A DNA stretch of 64,000 bases from NCBI GenBank assembly GCA_020809705.1, contig CP085834.1:1550001-1614000 (forward strand), in the 5' to 3' direction. Source of the DNA: Calonectria ilicicola (lineage: Eukaryota; Ascomycota; Sordariomycetes; Hypocreales; Nectriaceae). The translations under genes and the position numbers were made by a program. Below the pieces are notes generated by a model. It did no database searches and was not told where the DNA came from. It worked only from the letters and a program-made list of their open reading frames with translations. Positions 1 to 12,300 of this stretch are shown here, piece after piece (the stretch's first letter is position 1; every line of letters begins with the position of its first letter).

Positions 1-330
1 TACGATATACCATGTCTGTAGGTGGCGCTGCGTCACAGAACTCTTCGTTCATATTAACCCTCACATGCGTTATGGCCGGATCGTGATGGTTGAGCACAAC
101 TTGCACGAATCCTGAGGATTTGGTCGGCACAAAGGCAGTCCGCAGAATTGGATGGCGGGCAACAAGCGTCGCAAACGCCTCTACAAGACGGATTGGGTCA
201 ATGTTCTCACTAGACACGGTGCCCGTGACCTCAAAGTCGAGTCGGGTCATATGGTGCCCAACGGCCCTCTCCTCTGCATCGAGCATGTCGAGTTGGGTGG
301 GGGTACACTTAGAAATGTCGTCCACCGTGT
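1..330 (-). other. Start of the next NRPS condensation domain (cut by window edge)
   Basis: After the E domain the frame continues with CTPTQLDML, ARHPILRTAF and related C-domain N-terminal patterns up to base 1. A C domain directly after E is expected to accept a D-configured upstream residue. At least one more module must therefore lie outside the window. Confidence 0.8.
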
Positions 331-3300
331 CCATATCAATGTCAAGCGACGGCAAGGTGTCTGTCAACAAGATATGCAGCTCTTCGTCGCTCGAGAGTTG
401 CAGCAACGGGAAATCACCCGCCGTATATGTTCGCGGCAAGGTGGGCAAAATGGAGCTGGCTTCTTGCAGACAGGCTTGGAAGTCGTCAATCCAGCGGGTG
501 ATGAGGTCGCGCTTCTGTGATCGGCTATGGTATGATACCTCAAAGCGAAGTTCGCCTTGATGGACGCCCACTTCAATGCCGAAGAGGGAAAAGCGGTCCT
601 GCGAGGAAATCTTGTCCTGGACCGACAGATCAACGGCGGCAGGCTTAAAGAGCCCATCCGCATTTTCCAGCTCAGCAAAGTGGCCAGCGAAGTTGAGCAT
701 AATCTCAGCTATGGGCGCTCCCGGAGCAGCAGCAGTAGTGGAACCAGAAGTTCCCGGATGCGATGGTGGTAATAACTGGCTGCAAGTGAAAGTGGCGAAA
801 CCGTTGTCCATGAACTGGTTGCGTCGGTCTTTGGCCAAACAGACCGCTGTGGTGATATCTCGTGCCTCTTTTCGGTCAATCGGCACAGGGAACAGGGTCG
901 TGAACCAACCCACCGTGCGGAGAATTTCGATGGAAGCACTCCACGGCTCACGGCCATGGCCCTCGAGGAAGACACTAGGTGGATCCCGGTCAACAAAAAC
1001 CCGGGCGAAAGAGGTGGCGACGGCGGCGAGGAATATATCGACAGGCTTAGAGGCCAAGGCCCTGTTGGAACCGCGGAGAAGCGATGACGAGGTGCCCTTA
1101 TCCAATACGAAGCTCTGCTGGCTGACATCTGAGGAAGTATTGCTGAACCCATACTCAAGGCCCCAGTATTTCGCAGCATCGAAGACTTGGAGGCGCTGCT
1201 GCTGCTGCAGGACGACAGATGGCTCCAGTTGCTGACAGTACTCGGCCTGTCGAGCAACCCAGGCTTGGAACGACATGGATGATCTAGGCAAGGAATTCGC
1301 TCGGCCTAGTGTGAGATCCTCGAGGTCCTTCAAAATCACCCGCCAGGATACCAAGTCAATCGACAGATGGTGAGCAATCAGGAACAAATACTGGTTTTCC
1401 CGTGTCTCAATCAACTCTGCTGCAAAGGTCGGACCTTTCTGGAAGTCTAGGCGAAGTTGGGACTCCGATGCGATGTGAGATACTCGATGTGTCATCTACG
1501 TTATGCACACTTAGGATTTGTTACGTGGGGTCGAACTTAGAGATGTATTGCCTAAAAGTGATCAGCTACTTTTTTTGCTAGACTTTTCAAGAAAGCAAAA
1601 GATGGACACAGGAAATAATGAAAAAGAAAAAACTCACTTCCAAGACCCCGAGTCGTGCTTGTAGCGAGCACGGAGCTGTGCATGGTGCTTCACTAGCGTC
1701 TCTAGGGCACTCGACAGGGTAGAAACAGGCACTCTTGAGGTTAGTTTCAGCAACATGCTCTGCTCAAAGCCATTGTTACCACTGGGCGTGATACGAAAAT
1801 AAAGCCTCTGGATTGGCGACAGCTCAAAGAGAACATCTTCGACCACTGAATCCGCGGCATCGTTCAGGACTCCACCCGGGATCTGCGAGCCGCCGGTGAG
1901 GTTTCGAGCGATCGCTGCGCTCGCCATCTCTCTCAAATTCCGAGACTTGGTGACATCTTGCACGGTGAGACGCAGCCCCGCCGCTCCAGCACTAGATACG
2001 AGCTGCATGGCCGAGATGGAGTCGCCGCCGAGCTGGAGGAATGCGCTACGGCTGTGGATGGCATCAATACCAACATTGAGAACACGGTGCCACAGCTGCC
2101 GCAGGGAACGCTCTTTGTCCGTCAGGATCTCATCGCCGTCGTCGCTCTGCGCGGTGTTGTCTGCATCCACCACCAAAGACACGAGCCGAGCCCACGCTAG
2201 GTCGTCCAGGCCCTCCAACCACGCCAACACATACTTCCTATTCAGTTTTCCCGACGAAAGGACCGGGAGGGCCTCGACGGGGACCCAAAAGTTGGGTATC
2301 ATATGGCTCGGGAGCACATCTAACAGCTTCTCTCTTGCAGCGTTGATGAGGCGCTGCGCTGTCCGTTGTAAGTGGTCCCTATCGAGCAGGGTCAAGCCTC
2401 CTCCAGTTGCCGTCGCCGCTGCCCGCAGTTCTTGTTGGAAGGCTGCGTTCTTCTCTCCACTAAAGACGGCCACGAGACGTTTGCGGAGTGGCCCTGTGGC
2501 GGGAAGGATGACGACAGCGTGGCCCATGTCTGGAACGAGGGCCAAGTGGTTCTCAATTTCGCTCAGTTCCACGCGCTGGCCCCGAATCTTGGCCTGGCTA
2601 TCTTTGCGTCCCACCCAGACGAGCGAGCCGTCCGTGTCATACTTGACAATATCTCCGGTGCGGTAGAATTTGTGGCCATGAATCGTTGTTGAGTCAGCAC
2701 GGGAAAACCAGGTTGGTGTTTGCTCCAGAAAGGCTGCCTTCGTCTGCGTCGGATTGTTGATATAGCCCTCGCCAATGTTAGGGCCCTCTAACAACAGCTC
2801 TCCCGGTGCCCCGATGGGAACCAGTCGGTCAATATTAGTCGGGTCTACGATCCACGAGGCGCCGCTGCATGCTTTTCCCAAGTTCAGGGGCGACGCCTCC
2901 TGGTCGATAGGATCCGTCAAGGTGCTGAAAATGCTACATTCGCTAGGTCCGTAGGCTGATCAGGAAGAGTAAGAGAAGTAAGTTAGCAAGCATGTTACAA
3001 AGCCAATAGAAACAATAAGTCGCAGCAAGCAGGGGGGCATTAGAACATACCAATATGGAGGGAAACCTGTCGGCTCCACGTCTTGACAAGCTGCACACTG
3101 ACAGCTTCACCGCCGAGAACAATCGTCTTCAGAGTCGGCACACGCTCAGGCTCAAGCAGCGCCGCGAACGCCGGGGTGAAAAACGCCCAGTTCACGCGCA
3201 TGCTGCGTATCTCCACATCAATGTCGCCGTTGCGGTTCGCCTCGTGCGGGATGCACACACAGCCGCCCATCATCAGCGGGGTCAGGACCTCGAAAACGTT

Positions 3301-6300
3301 GGCGTCGAAGCTGCACGAGGCGAACTGCAGTACGCGCGACGTCGCGTCTAGCGAAGTTATACGGGCATGCCGCAGGTTGCTTGTTACGTACGATCGGTGC
3401 GAGAGGATAGCGCCCTTCGGCATGCCCGTCGTCCCGGAGCTGAAGACGGCACAGATGGGATCGGAGGGTCGTACCGTCACGGCGGGTGAATTGAAAACAG
3501 CCGCCGTCCTCTGGGAGCCTGGCCCAAACACCATGGTGTCGGATACCAGGCCTCGACAGGTCTCCAGATATGTCGGGGACGCGATGGCCAACACGGGATC
3601 GAGAAGGGACGTTATATGGCGTAGCCTTTCCACAGGGTAGGCAGGGTCAAGGAATGCAAACGCCTTGCCGGCCTTCAACACACCCAGAATGGCCACGACG
3701 ACCCAGACGGACTTCTCAAAGCAGAGCGCGACAAAGGAGCCGACGCTTCCATCCCGGGCCAGGATCTCATGGGCTAGAGCCGACGAGGCTTTGTCGAGTT
3801 CGGCATATGTCAGGCGTCCATCCCACGCGACGACGGCCTCAGCGTCTGGGGCCGCTAGGCTCCTCTTGTATATGAGACTGTGAACGCTATGCTCAACCGT
3901 GATAGGCACATGGGCGTTCCAGCGCCAGAGCTGCTCGCGATCAGTGACTGAAATGGTCTCAATATCTTTTACCATTCTCTGCGGCTCGTGAGGAGAACTC
4001 GCCGCATTAGACGGAGGTTGTTGTGACAACAGCAGCTGCATAAGTACGTGTTGGAACTGCCGCACGACACGTTCCGTTTGGGTGGCATCAATTATGGAGG
4101 GGTCGAAGGACACGTCGAGGGAGTATTGATAGCTATTATCAGGGCCACTGGCCCTCGGTAGATATAGCTCCAACACGAACGGGTACGTGTTCATGGGCAA
4201 CGTCTCCGCCTCAGGATCGTCTATCCTGAGAACAGCCGGGTCTCTCTCGCGCCCTTCCTCCTCGCCGTCTTCATCTTCGTCAGCCGGTGGATGGATAACC
4301 AGCAGGTTACGGAAGTCGCAAGCATGCCGGGCCTCGTCGCTGATCCGGCGGATGCGCTGCAGGCCGAAGTGCTCGTGCGGAATCATGTCGGTGGCCTGGG
4401 CCCGCAGTCGCCCCACCAGCGCCGCCGTCGTCTCCCCCCCGTCGACGCGCACCCGGATCGGGACCGTGGCGATGGTCGGCCCCACCATTTGGTCGACACC
4501 TTCTATGGGGGCGCTGCGGCCCGAGAGGATGGTGCCGAACACGACGTCGTCTGGCGCGGTGTGCGCAGCTAGCACGACGGCCCACGCAGCTCGGATCGCG
4601 GCCTGCGCGAGAGGCTTGTCCGAAACCGCGGTAGTGCGGAATCGCCCAGTGACCTTGACTTTAGGCATCGAATTGCTGTTCCAGCTCTGACCAGTAGCAT
4701 GCAGCGGAAAGGCATCCGGTTTCGCGCCAGTTAGCTGATTTGACCAGAATTGCTGAGAGTGTTCCAGGGACACCTGTGCAATGTGCTGGATAAAGAGGCG
4801 GTAGTCTGCAGGCGACAGTGAACCGTCAAGTGATTTGCCGTGGTAGATTCGATTTACCAGCTTCAGGAACATGATGAACGAAACCTTGTCATACGTTGCA
4901 TGGTGCGAGACCCAGGTAAGGACTTTCTGTTGCCGGTCCACGGTGAAGCGATTCAAAGCATCTCCTAGCCCCATTACCTTGTTGTTGTGTACGTCTAACA
5001 CCGCATGGCCGCTATCCTGCACGTCGTCCACCTCTTCAGTAATAGGAATTTGGCCTCGTACAACCACTTGATAGAGCCCAAACTCCGTCTGGACAATACG
5101 CGACCGCAAAATCGGGGCGCGTTGGGCCACGGCGTCCAAAGCAGCCAGCAGTCTCGGGAAGTCCACGTTTTCGGGAAGCTGGAAGCGTCGGCGCGCCACA
5201 TAATCGCCAGCCTGGTGAATAGACAAGGTCATCAATCCCTCTTGCAATGGTGTGCACAGGTACATGTCCTCGACCGAATCGGGCAAAACTCGACACTGAG
5301 CAGCAACTTCATTTACAAGCAGGTTTAGATCATCAACAACGTCCTTGACTAGATAGAACGGTACCAAAGTGGACTGTTGCTTAGATAAGGTTGCAGAGGC
5401 AGGTTCATCAAGGTCGGTCGCGACACTATCCAAGTGTGCGATTGTCGCATGCCGTAGAATATCCATCACATTCAGGCCGATTCCCTGAGCCCGCGCTGCC
5501 GATACTAGTCGCATGGCCGTGATGGAGTCGCCGCCCAGCTGCTGGAAACTCTGATCGAGCACGACGGTAGCTTCATCCAAGCGCAGGACCTTAGCAATGA
5601 CGGCCCGGAGCCGCTCGAGCCTGCGACTGTTGGTGGTAGTGGTAGTTACCGAGGAGGGCTGTTGCTGGACGAGCTGCAACTTCGTTGAATCCCTAGCCAG
5701 GGAAGCAAATGACACCGTTGCGAGCGTGGACGGCTCGGTGCTGTCATACAGAGCACGCAAGAGCTTCCGGTTGGTCTTGGCAGATGGCAACAGGGGGATC
5801 CAGGGAATGGCGAGAAAGACACCGGGCAACATATAGGGAGGTAAGGTTTGGGCCACGGTTCTGCTCACAAGGCTGATATCAAGGTCTCGTAGAACTTTGG
5901 ATGAACGAGGATCGACTAACCCCAACTCGTGGCCATGATGGTCAACCGGCATAGTCTTGTCGTGCAAGAAAGCCGCAAGCAGGCTGCTATCGATATCGCC
6001 TTTTGACGACACCGTCTCGACGACGACGCCGACACTCGTGGGGAGTTGGCGCTTGAGACGGAATTCAACCTCTTCAAGCTCAATGCGCTGCCCGTGGAGC
6101 TTAACCTGTGCATCTTCGCGGCCGAGGATGATTAGACTACCGTCAGAGCCGAGGCGCGCCAAGTCGCCCGTCTTATACAGGCGGTTTTTGATGTCATTTC
6201 GCCGCCCAGTAGGCAGCCAGTCCGGTGGTGAAATAAAAACGGCAGCCGTTTTGTCGACATCCTTCAGGTAGCCCCGCGAGACAATGGGTCCTTCGATGAC

Positions 6301-9300
6301 CATTTCACCCACGGCACCGATTGGGACCAGCAGGTTGTGATTACCAGGATCAACGAGCCAGACATTGCAGCCCAGTGCGCAGCCAATGCTGCGCGGGTCT
6401 GTGTGGGCAGCGAGCCCACTGTTGCATACGGATTGTACCGTCGTCTCGGCGGGACCGTAGGCGTTGATCAGGTGCACAGCTTCTGCCCAGGTTTCTATGT
6501 TCCCAGCTGCCAGCTTCTCACCGGTCAAAGTCAGCACTTGAAGGTCGGGTACATCACTCGGCCCAAACAGACCGGCAATTGTGGGGGTTAACATGGCCTG
6601 TGTGATGCAATGCGTCTGCATGTACTGGACTAGGTTGTTCATGCGGTCCTCTTCTGACGGCACGTACAGCTCGCACCCGTATAAGAGCGTCCCGAGCATG
6701 TCTTTGACGGAGACGTCGAACGCGTACGACGCGAACTGCAGCACCCGTGCTCCCGGTCGGAATTCTCCATTCTCTCCATACAAACAGGCGGCCGTCATAA
6801 GATTGCGGTGCTCCAAGAGAATGCATTTGGGCACGCCCGTGGTGCCCGATGTGAAGACGCCAAACCCCAGGTTATGTGGCTGCACCTCTGGTAGTGTTGA
6901 GGGGGGCAAATCGTCTTCCTGGTCCAGGAGTCGCTGTACAAATATGGCGTCAATTTCGACTATGTTCTTGGCCACGGGTTTCAAGTTGTTGACTGTGTTC
7001 CTCTGGGGTAGCACTCCAACTGATGTCAGGAGAAGGTCGGAATCAACAAAGTCAACAAGACCGGCAAGCCTGTCTAGAGACAGGTGCGGATGTAGAAACA
7101 CAGGGGCGCCGCCTGCCTTCATAACGGCTAAAGCAGTGACGACAGCCCAAAGCGACTTGTAGAAACACAGCGGCACGAGCCTGTCAGGGCCTACGCCCAT
7201 GGAGACGAGACGGTAGGCAAGTTGTGTTGATAGAGCATCCAATTCTCGGTAGGTGACATCTCCGTCCCATGCTCGGACAGCGAGTTGCTGCCCTCGGGCC
7301 CGGAATGGGATGGCTTGATGAATGCACTTCTCAACGGCGGGTGGCACGTGGGCATTCCAAGCGTGCAAGGTATCGAGGTCAGGCTGGCACCGTCGTAACA
7401 GCGCCGAAATGCTCGTCTCGGGTGCCAACTGTGCCATCTGCCCGAGAAAGCCCGCAAAAACGCTGATGGCGCGCCTAAGTTCCCCAACTCCTCCTACCAG
7501 CTCATGGTGCTCACAGGATGCATGGACATGAACCCCCTTCGGGGTGATGTCGCACTCAACGACCACGGGGTACGTGTGGGTCTCGGTCCTGTTCTGGTCG
7601 GCGAAGTGGTGCTTAACCAGTGAGTTCTTGGCTTGTCCATCCCCGAACGAGGCCGGCTGGATGACGATTAGGTTGCGGACTTGTCCAACGGCTGCAGCAG
7701 CTGCCGGTCCGCACCGAGCGATGTTCTGAAGCCCAAGATGCTGGAACTCGATCATGCCGACGGCCTGCCTCTGCACGCTCTCGACGAGTTCCCGTATGCT
7801 CTTTGAATAGTCTACGCTCGTCGCAACTGGCACTGTGGAAAATACCGGCCCGATGATGTCTGACATGTTCGGCACGGCGGCATCGCGGCCGGACACGGTT
7901 GCCCCGAACACCACGTCGGCCGAGCCGGTATAACGCGCCAGAGTTAGAGCCCACGCGGCTCGAATGACGGATGGGGCTGTGACCTCCCTGAGTTTGTGCA
8001 GGTATGGAATCGTTTCCAGCACAACTTCACGATGACCAGGTTGTACCGCCGTCGTCTTCTCATTCCTCACATTGTCCAGAACTGGTGGGAACGCTGCGAA
8101 GCTCTTCTGGTCAAATTGACCTTCCCAATACTCGTGAGCGGCGGTCGGGTCGGTATCACCTATGTATCTGATGTATTGACGGAAGTCGGCCATTTGTGCG
8201 GCCGCATCGTCCCACGCGGCCCCGAAAGCAGAATTGAGAGCAGCCGTGAGCAGGGATACCGAGAATCCGTCGTACAAACTATGATGCGCGGTCCATACCA
8301 CTGTCAGGGGTTGCGAAGGTGAGGAGGGAGAAGAGGGCACAAGAGCTAGGCGGCTCATGCGGTCCCCGAGCCTAAATGATCTTAACTGGTCGCGTGCCAG
8401 ATAAGCGTCGAGGCCGTCGTCCCCTGCTGGTTCCCACTCTAGAGGACCCCGAGTAATGATCTGCACCAGCTGAGAGGATGAGAGTTGGATGATGGTCGTG
8501 CGCAAAAGAGCAAGAGTTGCATAAAGCTTTTCCCAGACGGTGATTAGATGTTTAGGGTCCACCGAGGGCGACGCAGTGAACACATGTTGTGAGAGGTATG
8601 TCCCAGGGCGTGCAATTGACAGGGCGTAGATACCTTCCTGAAGACCGGTACATGGATATGCATCCTCAATCTCTTCCACCGAAGCTAACCAAGGACATTG
8701 TGTCAGAGCCTCGGCCTGGATAGACTCTGGCGAAAGCGCATCGTCGCCCTTCAGAAGCTGCCACTTTGCGATGGTGGCAGTGTTATCCCCCGAGTGGGCA
8801 GAGTTGCAGTTACTATTCACGCTGTCCTGCTGCTGGTCGTCTACCAACTGCGCTAGTTCTGACAAGATGGGCTTCTGCAAGATCTTCCCAACGGTGAGCG
8901 ACAGGTCCTCTGCACTTGCCAAGGCGGTGAGCCGCATGGCGTCGATCGAATCTCCGCCAAGTAATAGGAAACTGTCGTGAGTTCCGATGGCCTCTTTTTC
9001 CATCCCGAGGACCCGGGCGACCAAGTCGATAAGCTTCTGCTCTGTCGCAGTTTTGGGGGACTTCGAGTCCCGCCGAGCAGTTTGGGTGGAATATAAACGC
9101 AAAGAGATTGCATTCAGGGACGAACCGGCCTCTCGGAGAGCCCTGCGATCGATTTTCCTCGAGACCGGCATGAAGGGGGGGCGCCTTATGGGCAAAAAGA
9201 CATTGGGCACCATATATCGCGGAAGGACGGCCGCAGCTCGACTGACTAGCGTGTTGAGGTTGATTGCACCGAGCGCCGTGACTGGAAGGAGAATATCACT

Positions 9301-12300
9301 GTTATCATCATTGCCATTGATGCTATTATGTTCGTTATCTGACAGACAGAGAAAGACGGCAAGTGTCTTTTTGTCGGGCTGGTCTGCTGGCGCAATTGCA
9401 TCTACCACGATAGTTTTAGCCTGCGGTACCAGCCGCTGCATGTGGTATTCAATATCCCCCAGTTCCAGGCGCTGGCCCCTAAGCTTCATCTGCGTGTCTT
9501 TGCGGCCGAGGAAGATAAAAGTGCCGTCATCAGCCTGGCGGAAAAGATCGCCCGTCAGGTACATCTTCTGGCCGGGCTCTATGGATGGGAAGCGGCTGGC
9601 CCAGGGGGGCGGCTGGACAAAGACTCTGGATGTCGTCTTGCTGTGGTCAAGGTAGCCACTACCCACCATGGGTCCACCCTGGAGCAGCTCTCCAATGCCG
9701 CCGATAGGGACGAGGCGATAGTGGTCATGAGGGTCCACGATCCAGCTGGTTCCGACTATGGGGCGCCCAACATTTGCAGGGACTCTTGGGTTCAAGTTCT
9801 CGTTGACTAGTGTGCCTGGTGTGGTTTCACTGGGGCCATAGATATGGATGAGTCGCACGTGCGGCGGAAAGTGCGAGAAGAGGGCGGGAGGAGGTGTTTC
9901 TCCGCCAAACACCAAGATTCGCAGGGTCGGGATAGAGTTGTTGCTCGTCTCAAGCATAGAGGCGAATGTAGGCACCAGGATAGCCCAGTTAGCGCCGAAG
10001 CGATTGATGCCGCGGGTGGCGCCCTCGACTGTGCGCTCGCCCTCGGGAAGCACGCATACGCACCCGCCCAGCGACAGGGTCTGGATGATCTCGAAGAGGC
10101 AGAAGTCGAACGACAGCCCCGCGAATTGCAGGGTCCGCAGAGGCTTCAGCTGCGTCATGCCGGTAAAGTGGCGGAGCTTGTGCGTCCCTGTCGACCAGGT
10201 GCGATGCGACATGACGGTGCCCTTGGGAACGCCTGTCGACCCGGACGTAAAGACAATGCAGGCTCGATCGCCCGGGTCCACGGCAGCTTGGAAAACTTGC
10301 TGGTTCTGACATGGTGGCAGAGCATCGATCGAGGCTTGGTCTACCGTGATTGCGGGAATGGGAAGAAGCTGCTCGCGCCAGAAGCCTTGTGTTGATGGGC
10401 AACAGAGGAGGAAATCGGGCTTGCAGGTCGAAACCATCTGCTTGCGTCGATCGGGTGGCAGCAGTGGATCCACCAAGGCCAGTGCCCCGCCTGTTTTGAG
10501 AATGGCAAGAACAGCGACGACGACGAAGACCTGTCAGTGCAGGGTAGATGGTCAGCATCTGACTCGACTCCAATCTTCATTTCATCACCTTTCTTTCTTC
10601 AGTGGAGTAGCTTACCGATTTGTTCATGCACAAGGGCACAAAACGATTAGTTTGGGTCCCGAACTGTGTGACCAAAGCTTGCGCCAGGCGGCTCGCGCGT
10701 TCCTCAAGCTCGGCATACGTCAAGCAATTGTCGTAATCTTGTACAGCTGGACTTGATGGGTGTAAACGCAAGCGTTCGTAGAAACCGCAGTGCATCAGTT
10801 CATCCTGTGCGTGGCTCACGTTGTTAGCAGGACTCGAGGTAAAAAAAAAAAAAGACAGAAACGTTTGAAAAAAATACTTGCCACACGTTCTTTAGCAAAA
10901 GTCGCAGCGTTCCAATGGGCCAAGAGTTGAAGGTCGTCCTCGGTGATCAGCTCCAGGGATGCAATGGTCACTTCTTGGTTGTTTTCTTCTCTGGCGTTTC
11001 CGTATTGATTCAGCTGACGCAAGATATGCTCGAACTGGTTTGCCAGCCGCTCGACCTGGGCCGACTGCAAAACACCTGAGTCGAAATGGAACTGCATGTC
11101 GAGACAGCCCGACGTCCTGGGGCGACACTCGACGGTCAGGGCGTTGGCGAGAAAGCCCGCCGAGTGTCCTACCAGCTCCCGCGCTCCCAGGAGACTGTCG
11201 CCGCCTCCTTCTACTTGCCCGTCGTCGACGTCTACTGCCTGGACAACTAGCAGACTCTGAGCCTGGCACGCAGTGCGGGCTTCGGGAACCCACCGGGCGA
11301 TTCGTTGCAGGCCAGACTGTTCGTACGGCATCATGTCGACATATTTCTCCTGCAGCTGTTGGAGAGTCCAAAATCCTGGCATTACGGTCTACAGGGACGC
11401 GCAGGGGCACCGTCGCAAAGGTAGGCCCGCACACAGTTTCGATGCCGTCCAGCGCCATGCCGCGGCCGTTGACGGTGCAGCCAAACAAAACGTCGTCGCT
11501 CTCGGAATACTGGGCGACTAGTATGGCCCAGGCAGCGCGGAGAAGCGTGGATGGCGTCACGTCGGTATCACCGCGGAGGAACTCGACCTGGGCGCTTCGC
11601 CTGATGGTCTGGTCGGCTGATGGCAGATAGTTCAAGTCGGGCAGCACAGGAAACGACGGAGGTGGAGGGTTTTCCAACTGTTGCCTCCAAAACTCGGCGG
11701 CTGCAGCTGCGTTGGCGGCTCCGTCGGCAGCGAGCTGGATGAAGGCGTTGAACGCCAGGTGCGGGTTCGGAGACAGGCCGTGGTAGGCGCGCTCGACTGC
11801 GCGGAGTAGGAGGCGCTGCGAGACGTCGTCGAACATAGCATGGTGAACTGTCCACACGAACCAGCGTGTCAATCCCGAGGAAATAATAGAAAACCGGACC
11901 AGCCTGGATCCAAGCGCCATCGGGACCTGCTTGTCCTCGTCTAGGTACGACTCGAGCGTGGCATCATTTGCCTCTAACCAGGAAATCGGCTCGTCAACAA
12001 TAACCTGCCACAGGTTTGAGTCATTTGCAGCCTGGAAGATTCTTGTCCGCAGAATGCTATTCTCCTGAGCGACAGCATACCAGGCCGCTTTGAACCGATC
12101 TGTTTGGACGTCTGGTGGTAGCCTGTAGGCCATTTGGGCAACATACGAACCGGGATTTCGAGCCGAGAGGGCCATCAAACCGCCTTGCAATGCGCTGCAC
12201 GGGTATATATCTGATATAGAATCCCGGGTGGTGTAAGGATCATGGGTTTGAATGGCTTTTAATGCCGTATCCAACGCGAGGAATTGAGATTCTGATTTGT

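Noticed and set aside
1440..1500. Alternative NRPS exon starting at the ATG at 1495 (MTHRVSHIASESQ)
   Set aside because: It looks open, but its phase does not match the upstream donor, and the other frame upstream carries clearly domain-like residues.
4187..4690. Long plus-strand open frames opposite the NRPS
   Set aside because: They are antisense shadows of GC-rich NRPS codons with Arg/Ser-rich compositions and no domains.
10989..11382. Separate small gene beginning MPGFWTLQQ inside the NRPS
   Set aside because: Its sequence is the missing second half of the C2 domain; it is the shifted frame of the same gene, not an independent gene.
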